Assembly: GCF_049310905.1 (NCBI RefSeq)
Contig: NZ_JBMEMN010000002.1
Location: 1 to 64,000, forward strand
Reading direction: 5' to 3'
Source: Gudongella sp049310905
GTDB lineage: Bacteria > Bacillota > Clostridia > Tissierellales > Tissierellaceae
Length of the DNA: 64,000 nucleotides
Shown here: positions 32,410 through 41,710 of the stretch, piece after piece
Layout of the letters: each line of letters starts with the position of its first letter
Numbering within the stretch: the stretch's first letter is position 1
Notes under the pieces: generated by a model
Database searches by the model: none
What the model was told of the DNA's origin: nothing
The model's input: only the letters and a program-made list of their open reading frames with translations
Translations under genes and position numbers: made by a program

Positions 32410-33177
32410 CTATTCTTCTTCAATCATCAATTCAAAACCTTGCTTTCTTATTAGATTCACCAGCAGCTGTCTTTTATCTATTACACTCATTGTTTTTGCA
32501 GCCACCTGATCAGTGAAGCTATCCACTCTCTTGTTTGCATTTCTAAGGTCATAATAGGTTTGCATCTCTTTATCATAATCCTTTAGCTCACTTAGGTAAT
32601 CCTCGTGGACCTGATAAGTGTTTTCAAACACTCTTAAACTCATGTCCATTCTTGGCTTGACTTGCGGATCCTGGTTTGGATAACCGAAGCTTAGTCCTAC
32701 AACAGGAAATGTCAGTTCAGGCAATCCCAATATATCACACATCTTTTCAGCATCATTTAGGATGCTACCAAGATAATTTACCCCCAACCCCAAGGATTCT
32801 GCCGCTACTACAAGGTTCTGGGCAGCAATGGCCGAATCAGTAAAACCCTGAAAGAACTTGTCCATATCTCTTGCATTTACTGACTCCACTCCCTTTTGTT
32901 CAGCAATCTTTGCATTTCTGAACTGGTCTACAATAAAAATCAGAAGCTCCGGTGCCCTTGCTACATATTCCTGTCTGCAAACAGTTGATATTTCATCCTT
33001 CTTTGCCTGGTCAGTTATCCTCATTATCGAATAAGTCTGCATCCCATTTGATGTGGCAGTCCTCTGTGCAACATGCATCAGTGTGTCAAATATTTCCTCT
33101 GGAACCGATTGCTTTTTAAATTCTCTAATGGTTCTGTGTTCCAATTGTTTTTTTATAGTGTCATTAATCAATGTCAT
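32410..33177 (-). CDS. nitroreductase/flavin reductase family protein (NfsA/Frp-like)
   Basis: These FMN proteins reduce nitro compounds, quinones or free flavin with NAD(P)H. The 255-residue protein has the N-terminal EHRTIREFKKQSVPEE, the central GVNYLGSILNDAE and a PVVGLSFGYPNQDPQVKPR stretch, and the extended C-terminal helix typical of the NfsA/Frp subgroup. ATG at 33177 follows GGGGGTAAATTG. It lies upstream of msrAB in the same direction; the inverted repeat between them suggests linked control. Substrate unknown. Confidence 0.88.
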   Translation of the reverse strand: MTLINDTIKKQLEHRTIREFKKQSVPEEIFDTLMHVAQRTATSNGMQTYSIMRITDQAKKDEISTVCRQEYVARAPELLIFIVDQFRNAKIAEQKGVESVNARDMDKFFQGFTDSAIAAQNLVVAAESLGLGVNYLGSILNDAEKMCDILGLPELTFPVVGLSFGYPNQDPQVKPRMDMSLRVFENTYQVHEDYLSELKDYDKEMQTYYDLRNANKRVDSFTDQVAAKTMSVIDKRQLLVNLIRKQGFELMIEEE

Positions 33178-33236
33178 CAATTTACCCCCTTTTTTCCTCT
33201 ATTTCACTTATACCCTTTAGTTTTACTTCTTTACAC

Positions 33237-33258
33237 AAAAAAGGAGCCAATCGGCTCC
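33237..33258 (-). terminator. intrinsic terminator of the ABC importer operon
   Basis: GGAGCC (33253-33258 on the complement) pairs with GGCTCC (33243-33248 on the complement) around GATT and is followed by TTTTTT on the minus strand. It lies 3 bases after the ATPase stop codon. Confidence 0.85.
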
Positions 33259-33261
33259 ATG

Positions 33262-34224
33262 TTAGTCATTCATGATTACTGCATTCTGCAGTTTAATATC
33301 AAAACCAAGCTCTTGTCCCTCCATAGGGATTGATTCCCCAAATATTATTGATGGAACATCCATAATCAGATTTCTACGATGCCACTGCAAACTTAATCTG
33401 GTAATGCTTCCCAGATATTCGACCCATTCCACAATCCCCGAATATTCTCCATCCTTTGATGGTATTATGCCATCTGGTCTTACCATATAAGTATCATCAG
33501 CATATTCTATGAAATTACACTCTCCCATAAACTCAGCTACAAACTTGTTTACCGGGTTTTCATAAACCTCCCTTGGTGGTCCAATCTGCTGGATTACCCC
33601 CGAGTTCATAATCACTATCATGTCAGCAATTGACATGGCCTCCTCCTGGTCATGTGTTACATATATACCAGTAATATCTGCTTTCTTTTGAATCCTTCTT
33701 ATTTCTTGTCTCATGGATACTCTTAGCTTCTCATCCAGATTGCTTAATGGTTCATCGAACAGAAGTGCATCTGGTTGCACTATCAAAGCTCTTGCAAGAG
33801 CTACTCTCTGCTGCTGCCCTCCACTCAACTGGCTTATCCTTCTATCCTCATATCCTTCAAGTTCAACTGTCTGCAGTATGTCCATGATTCTTTTTTTTCT
33901 GTCTTCTTTCGAAAATCCTCTTACCTTTAACCCATATGCTATATTTTCACCTACAGTTAAATGTGGAAATAGAGCATAGCTTTGAAATACCATAACTGCA
34001 TTCCTTTTTCTTGGATCCATTTCTGTAACATTAAGATCTCCGAAATGAATCGCTCCTTTTTCAACCTGCAGCAAACCTGAAATAAGTCTCAGCAATGTTG
34101 TTTTACCACATCCTGATGGTCCAAGCAAAGCTACAAGTTGTCCATGTTCTGCCAATAGACTTACATCATCAAGTACCCGATTTGTGCCATAATGATGTGT
34201 GATTGAATCAATTCTAATATCCAT
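33262..34224 (-). CDS. ABC transporter ATP-binding protein, iron(III)/spermidine-type importer (PotA/FbpC-like)
   Basis: The 320-residue ATPase energises the importer encoded by the next two genes upstream. It has Walker A GPSGCGKTT near residue 38, signature LSGGQQQRVALARAL, Walker B LLFDEPLSNLDEK and the switch His in THDQEEAMS, with a C-terminal regulatory extension of about 80 residues, typical of the FbpC/PotA subfamily. ATG at 34224 has GGCAGGTGATAG upstream; the in-frame GTG is 9 bases earlier. The PP2C gene lies 18 bases upstream. The ligand is not fixed by the sequence. Confidence 0.92.
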   Translation of the reverse strand: MDIRIDSITHHYGTNRVLDDVSLLAEHGQLVALLGPSGCGKTTLLRLISGLLQVEKGAIHFGDLNVTEMDPRKRNAVMVFQSYALFPHLTVGENIAYGLKVRGFSKEDRKKRIMDILQTVELEGYEDRRISQLSGGQQQRVALARALIVQPDALLFDEPLSNLDEKLRVSMRQEIRRIQKKADITGIYVTHDQEEAMSIADMIVIMNSGVIQQIGPPREVYENPVNKFVAEFMGECNFIEYADDTYMVRPDGIIPSKDGEYSGIVEWVEYLGSITRLSLQWHRRNLIMDVPSIIFGESIPMEGQELGFDIKLQNAVIMND

Positions 34225-34242
34225 ATCTATCACCTGCCCTTA

Positions 34243-35085
34243 TCAGGACTGAAGTCCAAAATCCAAATATACAACTGTGACATCATCATGAGTCTTTAAA
34301 CGTCCAATCGTTCTTTTCTCTCTGTCGGATTCCTCCAAGCCCCTTAGTTCGCGGATTACTTCCCTGACCCCTTTTGCTCGAATTCGATCCAGCAGATTTC
34401 TTCTGCTATATTTATAATTCAAGGGTACTATTCCATCAGTTGAAAGAAGGCACCTTTCAACCTCATCTATCTGGAATTTCCTATATATTCCCATATCAAC
34501 TGCCTCTATGCTATGTCCTAGAATAAAATAGCCTCCAGGAATATTCATCTTTTTTCTGTTCCTTATAAGTATATCCATCTCTTCCTCTGTAAAACCCTTG
34601 AATACCAATTGTCTCTCTCTTTGATGATTTCTTCTCATCAGTTCGACTACCTCAGAATCAAGTCCTTTTAAAGCCTCATCTGTAACGATTTTACAATCTC
34701 CCGATTTGTCCTCAACAGATATTTCAACATCTCCAAGAACGTAAGATTCTAAAATATCACCGTTCTTTCTAATGATTGCTATTCCTGCTGATAACTGTTC
34801 GTGTGGTTGCAGAGTATTGAGATCTACAAACTTTCCGTATTCTCTGTTAAATTTTTCAATGCCTTCCTTCATGATTTCTTGAATGGTGTAAGTGGTATCG
34901 TCCAAATAATCATCCAGATAATCTCTCCACCACTGAACCATCCAGCTGACATCATTTCCATCAGGAACATAGCTTCTCTTTGTTAGTGCAGAGGCACCAT
35001 CAATAACAAATGCACCTCTTTTTGTAAGGCCATATATATCCTCATTGCTTTTTTTTACAGTATCTGTATGAAACTGAATTCTCAT
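34243..35085 (-). CDS. PP2C-family protein phosphatase inside the ABC importer operon
   Basis: PPM/PP2C phosphatases remove phosphate from Ser/Thr with two metal ions. The 280-residue protein has the key motifs: SNEDIYG near residue 13, VIDGASA near 28 (metal Asp), LSTDGIVPL near 223 and HDDVTVVYLD near 268. No membrane segment or signal is seen. ATG at 35085 is preceded by GAGGTG. It overlaps no neighbour but lies 12 bases after the permease stop and 18 before the ATPase gene, so it is co-expressed with the importer. A direct role in transport control is inference. Confidence 0.82.
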   Translation of the reverse strand: MRIQFHTDTVKKSNEDIYGLTKRGAFVIDGASALTKRSYVPDGNDVSWMVQWWRDYLDDYLDDTTYTIQEIMKEGIEKFNREYGKFVDLNTLQPHEQLSAGIAIIRKNGDILESYVLGDVEISVEDKSGDCKIVTDEALKGLDSEVVELMRRNHQRERQLVFKGFTEEEMDILIRNRKKMNIPGGYFILGHSIEAVDMGIYRKFQIDEVERCLLSTDGIVPLNYKYSRRNLLDRIRAKGVREVIRELRGLEESDREKRTIGRLKTHDDVTVVYLDFGLQS

Positions 35086-35097
35086 TTTACACCTCAT

Positions 35098-36720
35098 CTA
35101 TTCAACATTTCCCTGCAGTCTTTTTAATATCGATGAACCTATGGCAGTCAAGAGTAAAACCAAAGCTCCATAAGCCATCGCCAATCCAATCTGAAACTCA
35201 AATACACTGTTCACCATTGCTATTGATATAGGTCTATTGGCAGCAGTATAAAGAAAGGCTGAAATAGTATATTCGCCCAAACTTCTTATGAACACTAGTA
35301 AAAATCCTGACCATATCCCTGGAGAAACCAAAGGAAGAGTAACTTTTAAAAAAGTAGTAATTCTATTTGCACCTAAGTTCATAGATGCTTCTCCATACTG
35401 ATCCTTTAGTCGCTGGTAAGAGATTGTAACAGAACGGACAGCCATGGGCAACATGCTAATAAAATAAGCAAGCGGAAGCATTATCCATTTTCCCAGTAGA
35501 ACTGAACTGAATCCGTTAATCATATTGATAGCTATGGCACTGGCTGGCAATGCAAATGGCAGCATCAATAATATTTCCAAAAGCGGTTTCAATCTGGTTT
35601 TTGTCTTGGTTACGGTGTATGCTGCTGGAATGGCAATCACAATTGCTGCAAATGCCGCAATCAAAGCCATTCTTAGACTGTTCATAAATGGAGCTAAACT
35701 TCTGCTCCTTGTGAAAATCCTTATATAATTATCAAAACTGAACTCTCTTGGAAAAATCTCTATCATCCAGGATCCTGGCTTCACAAATGATAATACAATT
35801 ATTGTTACTATGGGAAGAAAAATCATAATTATTATTCCAATTGCTAATGCTGACATAATGACTTTCACAATACTGTTCTTTATCCTAACTGGTTGAATCA
35901 AATGTTCTCTTGTACCTGCCTGAAATGAAACCTTTCTTTCATAATATCTTGCAATCAGCATGTAGCTTATTGCAAACAATGAAAGGACTACTACCTGGGC
36001 TGCAGCAAGATCCATATATAAATTTGCCTTGGCAAGAAGTATCTGGGTCGTTAAAACTTTAAATCCTCCGCCTATAATATTAGGAGCAGAGAACGAACCG
36101 ATCCCAGTCATAAATGTCAATATTCCTGAACTTATTAGAGCCGGAGATATGAATGGTAAAACAATAGTCCAAAAAACTCTCACAGGTGATGCTCCAAGAT
36201 TCATAGCCGCTTCAATAACTGATCTATCAAGCTCTTTTACAGCTACAGATACATTCATGTAAAAGTAAATGTATTGAGTATATGCATGAACCATAAGTAT
36301 TCCTGGGAGTCCCATAAATGTATACGGCAATCCTTCCAGTCCAAATGCATTCTGAATGGTCTTGGTAACCATACCACTTTCCCCATAAAGCTGAACAAAT
36401 GCAAATACTATGATAAGTCCTGGAACTACCAATGGCAAAAGCAAGACCCGATCCAGCAGTTTCTTAAAGGGAAAATCAAAATAATGTACAAAAAATGCAA
36501 GAAAGGTCCCAATAAAACCACAGATTAAAACCGTAAATGCACCCATAATCAAAGTGTTTTTTATAGCTACCAGGGATCCTGCTGTACTAAATATATATTC
36601 ATAATTTTCTAGTGAAAACCCCTGGTCAGTTTGCAAGCTGACCAGAAGTGTTCTAACTGACGGATATAATACGAAAACTCCCAAAACAGCCAGTAAAACC
36701 AGCTTAATCAGGTTTTTCAT
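35098..36720 (-). CDS. ABC transporter permease, two fused domains (FbpB/ThiP-type)
   Basis: The 540-residue protein has about 12 membrane helices in two homologous halves, each with a cytoplasmic EAA-type loop: EAAMNLGASPVRVF near residue 168 and EASMNLGANRITTF near 442. This fused arrangement is that of Fe(III)-type and thiamine-type importers. It forms the membrane channel for the binding protein encoded directly upstream, whose TAA abuts this ATG. It is 12 bases from the PP2C gene. Confidence 0.93.
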   Translation of the reverse strand: MKNLIKLVLLAVLGVFVLYPSVRTLLVSLQTDQGFSLENYEYIFSTAGSLVAIKNTLIMGAFTVLICGFIGTFLAFFVHYFDFPFKKLLDRVLLLPLVVPGLIIVFAFVQLYGESGMVTKTIQNAFGLEGLPYTFMGLPGILMVHAYTQYIYFYMNVSVAVKELDRSVIEAAMNLGASPVRVFWTIVLPFISPALISSGILTFMTGIGSFSAPNIIGGGFKVLTTQILLAKANLYMDLAAAQVVVLSLFAISYMLIARYYERKVSFQAGTREHLIQPVRIKNSIVKVIMSALAIGIIIMIFLPIVTIIVLSFVKPGSWMIEIFPREFSFDNYIRIFTRSRSLAPFMNSLRMALIAAFAAIVIAIPAAYTVTKTKTRLKPLLEILLMLPFALPASAIAINMINGFSSVLLGKWIMLPLAYFISMLPMAVRSVTISYQRLKDQYGEASMNLGANRITTFLKVTLPLVSPGIWSGFLLVFIRSLGEYTISAFLYTAANRPISIAMVNSVFEFQIGLAMAYGALVLLLTAIGSSILKRLQGNVE

Positions 36721-37824
36721 TTAATTCACATCTTTTCCTGTATCCTTGATTTCTGTATCCCATTTCTGCATCCATTCAGATTGCTTTTCTGATAAATCGA
36801 CCCAGTCAACATCCATTGCTTCAAATGTTATTTCATCCATCCACTCTGGAGAAGTTGCAAGTGCCCCGGGGTGTGTTGGCAAACGGTTAAACTCATTTGC
36901 CAGCATGCTTTGAATCTCTGCACTTCCCGCAAATTCTACAAATGCCTTTGCTGCTTCAGGGTGTGGAGAATTCTTTATTGCTGCTATTCCATCTGTTATT
37001 ACAGGATAACCACTTTCTAGCTGGATTATTTCTATAGGTAAATTGTTGTTCAGCTTGTTGTCTATTACATCGTTAAGCGTTGAAAAGCTTATGCTGGCTT
37101 CCTCTCTTCCTATTGCCTGCATCATAAGTGAGCCACTGTCAAAATACTGCTTGGTATTTTTATCAAGTGCTCTCATAAACTCCCAACCCTCTTCTATTGA
37201 GGAATTTTTTTCATGCTGTTGAATCAAAGCAGAATACATAACCCTTGCAGATGATGAAAGTGCGTTTCTGAAGATGAGTTTCCCTTCATATTTAGAATCT
37301 GTCAGATCATACCAGTCATTTGGTAAATCTTCAGGTTGAACCAAATCTGTGTTATAGAATAATGCAACAGGTGTCTGGATAGTTCCAAACCAATGATTTT
37401 CTGAATCCTTGAACATTGGGTCAAGTTCATCAGCCCATTCAGGGTTAAAAGGTTCAAAAAGGTCCTTACCCTTAAGGTCCATAAAAAGATTTGATGCTCC
37501 TCCAAACATTACATCGGCCTGGGGATTATCCTTCTCAGCCTCAACTCTTTCTGCCAGCTCTCCTTTAAGATTTATATACTCAACCTGGACTCCTGTCTCT
37601 TCCTGGAAAGCTTCTGCAACCATTTCAATCATGTCTTCACCATGTGTTGAATAAATTACAACCTTATCCTCAAGCTCTGACACTTCTTCTGCTGGCTCTT
37701 CAGCTGGTTCTTCTACCTCTGGTGTCTCTGCTGGTTCTACGGGTTCTTCAGTAGTTGAACACCCAGTAAATGCAAATATCATAACTCCTACAACAAATAA
37801 TACAATTAATGCTTTTTTACTCAT
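36721..37824 (-). CDS. extracellular substrate-binding lipoprotein of an iron(III)-type ABC importer
   Basis: The 367-residue protein has a lipoprotein signal with lipobox TGC (C22), a Glu/Pro-rich linker (about 25-47), then a type II periplasmic-binding-protein fold with VVIYSTHGEDMIEMVAEAF, DVMFGGASNLF and a C-terminal hinge. The pattern fits Fe(III)/AfuA-type proteins but also 2-aminoethylphosphonate-type binders. It is the first gene of the four-gene operon, behind a TTGACA promoter. Confidence 0.88.
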   Translation of the reverse strand: MSKKALIVLFVVGVMIFAFTGCSTTEEPVEPAETPEVEEPAEEPAEEVSELEDKVVIYSTHGEDMIEMVAEAFQEETGVQVEYINLKGELAERVEAEKDNPQADVMFGGASNLFMDLKGKDLFEPFNPEWADELDPMFKDSENHWFGTIQTPVALFYNTDLVQPEDLPNDWYDLTDSKYEGKLIFRNALSSSARVMYSALIQQHEKNSSIEEGWEFMRALDKNTKQYFDSGSLMMQAIGREEASISFSTLNDVIDNKLNNNLPIEIIQLESGYPVITDGIAAIKNSPHPEAAKAFVEFAGSAEIQSMLANEFNRLPTHPGALATSPEWMDEITFEAMDVDWVDLSEKQSEWMQKWDTEIKDTGKDVN

Positions 37825-37865
37825 CTAATTCCTCTCCTTTTTGTAATCAGTTATTCATGTCCTAA

Positions 37866-37894
37866 TCAATACTATCATTTGAGTTTATGTCAAT
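37866..37894 (-). promoter_or_regulatory. sigma-A promoter of the ABC importer operon
   Basis: On the minus strand TTGACA (37889-37894) is a perfect -35 box, and TATTGA (37866-37871), 17 bases downstream, is the -10. The start codon is about 40 bases further. Confidence 0.65.
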
Positions 37895-37951
37895 AAAGGG
37901 TTATTAGATTTTTCTATTAGCCTATTTTTCTCATAAGAAAACCTAATCACA

Positions 37952-37977
37952 TAAAAAGACCTGCTATCCTTAGCAGG
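37952..37977 (-). terminator. intrinsic terminator after the SOUL-family gene
   Basis: CCTGCTA pairs with TAGCAGG around AGGA, then CTTTTTATG on the minus strand. It ends the PepD-to-SOUL side of the region. Confidence 0.82.
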
Positions 37978-38001
37978 CCATGATTCGCTTATTCAGTTCT
38001 A

Positions 38002-38517
38002 TTAAACCGTATACTCTATTCTAACCATTATTTCACTCTTCTTTATAAAGGGCAGCTGAAATGGTGGATCGTAAAAAGCATTGTAATAATTGGACAACAC
38101 TTTGTATCCCTTGTCCTCGATAAATTTTTTGAGCTTCTCCTCATTGTCCATTATCTTCTTCTCTGTAGGATTGCCCCTGAATCTTATAACTGCAAAATAT
38201 CCTTTTTTAATTGTTTTTATACTTAGAAAATCACTATTTGGCAAGGGAATTTCATCCTGATTGAATTTTGAGGGTACAACAAAAGACATGGTTTTAATTC
38301 CTGATTTCTTCTCATCGATTACAGGAACGGTCATACTGATTTTTTCTTCTCTTTCATTTCCTTTCGAAATATATAAAAACAGATTTGAAAAACCCTCGTT
38401 TGAGGTACGATCATCGGGATTCTCATAGGTTACAAGATTGTATGATTCGTACTTCCTGATTTCAATGTCTCCATATTCCTTAACAACCTCATACTGCGGA
38501 CTTTCATAAATGCCCAT
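38002..38517 (-). CDS. SOUL family heme-binding protein
   Basis: The 171-residue protein has the SOUL fold signature: YEVVKEYGDIEIRKYESYNLV at the N-terminus, the ISMTVPVI stretch near residue 60, and a FRGNPTEKKI segment followed by a PFQLPFIKKSEIMVRIEY end. SOUL proteins bind heme or other hydrophobic ligands and are cytoplasmic. Start ATG follows GGGGGAATTA. It lies 12 bases after a VanZ-family gene in the same direction. Function in anaerobes is unclear. Confidence 0.88.
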   Translation of the reverse strand: MGIYESPQYEVVKEYGDIEIRKYESYNLVTYENPDDRTSNEGFSNLFLYISKGNEREEKISMTVPVIDEKKSGIKTMSFVVPSKFNQDEIPLPNSDFLSIKTIKKGYFAVIRFRGNPTEKKIMDNEEKLKKFIEDKGYKVLSNYYNAFYDPPFQLPFIKKSEIMVRIEYTV

Positions 38518-38529
38518 GGCTAATTCCCC

Positions 38530-38982
38530 CTATATGTTGGATTTCCTAAACTTCACTCTTCCAATCGTATATATGCCTATTGCCGTTAAAGACCCCATGC
38601 TATCTATAATGACATCCCTCAGCTCACCGCTTCTACCTGGAACAAAAGTCTGATGAAACTCATCTGATACTGCATATAAAAAGCATATCGCAAGCGCAGT
38701 AATAAATGCCTTCCTGCCTCCAAGTCCATTTACATATAATGCATTTATTTGCAACAGCCCCAAAATGAAATATGCAATAAAATGAGCATTCTTTCTTACA
38801 ATATGATTGAGCCACTGGACCTGTGGTGCCAATCCAGGAAATACTCCTGAAATCAAATCAACAATAATTTTTGTAATACCTGTACTCAGTTGATTTGAAT
38901 CAGCAGCCTGCTGACTGCTAAGGTAAAATATGATAGCCATCCACGCGAGAACAAGCAACCAAGGTGTCTTCTTTCCAAACAT
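38530..38982 (-). CDS. VanZ family membrane protein
   Basis: The 150-residue protein has about four membrane helices, and the VanZ landmarks IFYLSSQ near residue 20, VRKNAHFIAYFILGLL near 65 and SDEFHQTFVPGRSGELRDVIID near 105. VanZ homologues give low-level teicoplanin resistance in enterococci, but most relatives are of unknown function. Start ATG follows AAAAGGAG. It sits between pepD and the SOUL gene. Confidence 0.9.
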   Translation of the reverse strand: MFGKKTPWLLVLAWMAIIFYLSSQQAADSNQLSTGITKIIVDLISGVFPGLAPQVQWLNHIVRKNAHFIAYFILGLLQINALYVNGLGGRKAFITALAICFLYAVSDEFHQTFVPGRSGELRDVIIDSMGSLTAIGIYTIGRVKFRKSNI

Positions 38983-39018
38983 TTATCTATCTCCTTTTAT
39001 TTCAAGCAAATACTTATG

Positions 39019-40479
39019 CTATTCATCATTTTTCAGTTTTTCAAGGAAACTTATAAGCATTTCCCAGTAGTCTTCTGTTTCAGCTATTGAAAGGTACTCG
39101 CTGGGTGAATGTGCTTCGTAGTAGGGAGATCCAAGGGATATTACAGTTGACTCTGGAATATTCATGTTGAAAATTCCAGCCTCAAGAGTAGCCTGACTTG
39201 CATGGAACTCTGTATTCGGGTATACATCATTTAGTATTTTCATAAGTTTTTCACTTACATTGTACTCCCAATGTGGAAGGTCTCTCCCAATACTGTGTTC
39301 TACTCCCAGCAGCTCACATAATCTAACTGCCTTTCGGAGTAGAAAGTACTTCTTGCCTGGAAGAAAACTTCTGATAAGCATTGTTACAAATACCCTGTTT
39401 TCATTTGTTTCAATTACTCCTATATTTGTTGCGGACTCCATTGCTCCGAGAAACTCCCTATTTAGAGAGAACAAGCCATCCGGGAGAATTGTTAGAAGGT
39501 CCAGCAATTTGTTCTGTGACTTCTCATCAATTACATTATCATAAACCTCAACTTCAAAGACCAAGTCCATTTTAACTGAGGGATCTCTTCTTTCCATCTC
39601 TTTTTTTATAACTGCAAACTCTTCATCCAAAATTCTTGTGACATCATCTCTTGCAACAGCTGGATAAGATATAACACAGGTTGAATTTCTGGCAAATGCA
39701 GATGACATTCCTTGTCCACCTATAATATCAGCCAATCTGAAATCAACCTTATTCTGCAATGCAAGAATCAATCTTGTCAGTATAAGAATTGCATTGCCTC
39801 TTTCATCCATGGAATTCATCCCGGAGTGTCCACCTTTAAGACCTCCAATTTTTATTCTGCATACTTCAGATTTCTTCATAACAGGTTCTCTTTTGATGGG
39901 AATACTCATCTCTAACTCGAGCTCCCCAGAACCACAAACCCCGATTGCCTCAGCATCAAGATTTAGAATAAGCCTGCTCTTTATTTTTGAGTAATCCAGA
40001 TTAAAGGCTCCTCCCATGTCAGTCTCTTCATCTGTGGTAAATACTGCCTCAATCTCAGGATGCTTAAGACTCTGATCTTCAAGAATTGACATTATAAATG
40101 CCACTCCAATCCCATCATCTGCTCCAAGAGTCGTACCATCCGCCATGATGGTATCGCCTTCCCTTATTAATCTTATTGGGTCCCTTTTAAAATCATGATT
40201 AGTGTAAAGCTCCTTTTCACACACCATATCCAGATGCGCCTGAAGCATTACCGGTGGTTCTTCCTCGTAGCCTTTCGCTGCAGGTTTTCTTGCAACCACA
40301 TTAAGATGCTCATCCTGATAAACCTCAAGACCCAGCTTCCGTATGAAGGAGAAAATATAGTTGCTAATGCCTATTTGATTTGATGGCACTCCAGATCCTC
40401 TTGGAATCACTGAAATATCAGCAAAATGCTTCCAGAAGGTCTTCTCTTCCAATCCTTCGATTGCATCATAGTTAATCAT
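39019..40479 (-). CDS. pepD: aminoacyl-histidine dipeptidase (Xaa-His dipeptidase, M20 family)
   Basis: The 486-residue zinc peptidase cleaves dipeptides such as carnosine. It has QAHLDMVCEK near residue 80 (metal His), GADDGIGVAF near 118 (metal Asp), TTDEETDMGG near 146 (catalytic Glu) and AHSPSEYLS near the end. No signal sequence. ATG follows AAAGGAG. It is followed by VanZ and SOUL genes and preceded by the DUF2974 gene in the same direction. Supplying histidine to the hut genes 13 kb away would be a guess. Confidence 0.93.
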   Translation of the reverse strand: MINYDAIEGLEEKTFWKHFADISVIPRGSGVPSNQIGISNYIFSFIRKLGLEVYQDEHLNVVARKPAAKGYEEEPPVMLQAHLDMVCEKELYTNHDFKRDPIRLIREGDTIMADGTTLGADDGIGVAFIMSILEDQSLKHPEIEAVFTTDEETDMGGAFNLDYSKIKSRLILNLDAEAIGVCGSGELELEMSIPIKREPVMKKSEVCRIKIGGLKGGHSGMNSMDERGNAILILTRLILALQNKVDFRLADIIGGQGMSSAFARNSTCVISYPAVARDDVTRILDEEFAVIKKEMERRDPSVKMDLVFEVEVYDNVIDEKSQNKLLDLLTILPDGLFSLNREFLGAMESATNIGVIETNENRVFVTMLIRSFLPGKKYFLLRKAVRLCELLGVEHSIGRDLPHWEYNVSEKLMKILNDVYPNTEFHASQATLEAGIFNMNIPESTVISLGSPYYEAHSPSEYLSIAETEDYWEMLISFLEKLKNDE

Positions 40480-40525
40480 TTTTTAATCTCCTTTCATATT
40501 AAGGTCTTTGGAATCATCCTGCTGT

Positions 40526-41683
40526 CTATTCCTGATCCTTCCTCTTCCTTGATTTTCTACGTGATACAAGAGAATCAAAATCATCTGAAATAGACTTTTT
40601 TATTACTTTTCTTGCCTCTTCAAAAAGCATGTCAATCGTATCCTTTAGATGATCTTTTGTTACAGAATCCATCGTCTTCAGTGCCTTGATCATTGCATCT
40701 GCAGCACTGAATTTTTCATGATTTAGTTCTGCCAGTGAATTTGCTCCAGTCTCATTTAATACATCAAACAATGCATCCACGAAGGCTTTTTTTTCATCCT
40801 TGGATAGCTTTTTTACCCATGCCCTAATTGTGGTATTGATATTAAGGCTTTCCTTTGTCAGGCTGTCAGCCAGAATAAATCCATTTCCAACAACCTCCCA
40901 TATAAAAGGATTATGCTGAGTTATTGCAAGTCCCCTGCTTTTTACTATATCATAGTAGGTTCCGTGTTCAAGAAGCATTCCCACTATTGATGACTCCGGT
41001 AGAAATGTATGAATCCTGTCCCTAATACTCCTGTAGTCTTCTCCCTCAACCACCTCGGGCTGAAATCCAGGACCGTCATTGTTATATATTTCTATTATTC
41101 TTGATTTATTCAGCTCATTCATCTTCAATGCAGCGTAAATGGCTAGATTCCCTCCCTTTGAATGTCCTCCCAGAATAAAATCACCCTTCATTGCCATTAT
41201 AGCCCTTCCAGTATATGCAACTGCCTCCTTTTGGGACTGGACTTCTTCCATAAAGCTCATCTGAAGATCTTCTTTCCATCCTGCAAGAGAGTCATCTGTA
41301 CCTCTGAATGCAATATAATTGATCTTATTTGTAAGTTTAAAAACTACAGCTGAAAATTGCTTGGTTGCCTCTGGATCAATTTGGTTTATGTACCAAGTTG
41401 CTGCAAGATTTCCAAATCGTTCTGTTTCTGCAGCTTTATTTAATAGATCAGGAATTACATTGAGGAATGGTATGTCCTCCAGATGGGTAACATCCTTCTG
41501 TTCCCTAAACATCTTGGCCGCTTCCCTTAAACTTATTGTACCCTTTTCTCCTGGTTCGGGAACTATTCCTTCAAAATCATTGTAGCTTAAGATTGAAAGA
41601 ATCAAACTATCTACTTCATTCAAGGGATCCCTTGAAAAATCAAGATCTCCTCTCCAATCAAGGTAATCCATAATATTGGTCAT
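40526..41683 (-). CDS. DUF2974 (Mbeg1-like) alpha/beta-hydrolase-fold protein
   Basis: The 385-residue protein belongs to DUF2974 by its N-terminal MDYLDWRGDLDFSRDPLNEVD and SYNDF, the RGTDDSLAGWKEDL motif near residue 140, and the nucleophile elbow GGHSKGGNLA near 177. These fit a lipase-like serine hydrolase. Start ATG at 41683 follows GGAAGGTG. It is followed by pepD after 46 bases. The substrate is unknown. Confidence 0.85.
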   Translation of the reverse strand: MTNIMDYLDWRGDLDFSRDPLNEVDSLILSILSYNDFEGIVPEPGEKGTISLREAAKMFREQKDVTHLEDIPFLNVIPDLLNKAAETERFGNLAATWYINQIDPEATKQFSAVVFKLTNKINYIAFRGTDDSLAGWKEDLQMSFMEEVQSQKEAVAYTGRAIMAMKGDFILGGHSKGGNLAIYAALKMNELNKSRIIEIYNNDGPGFQPEVVEGEDYRSIRDRIHTFLPESSIVGMLLEHGTYYDIVKSRGLAITQHNPFIWEVVGNGFILADSLTKESLNINTTIRAWVKKLSKDEKKAFVDALFDVLNETGANSLAELNHEKFSAADAMIKALKTMDSVTKDHLKDTIDMLFEEARKVIKKSISDDFDSLVSRRKSRKRKDQE

Positions 41684-41710
41684 TTTTTCACCTTCCGGTT
41701 CTTTTTTTGC

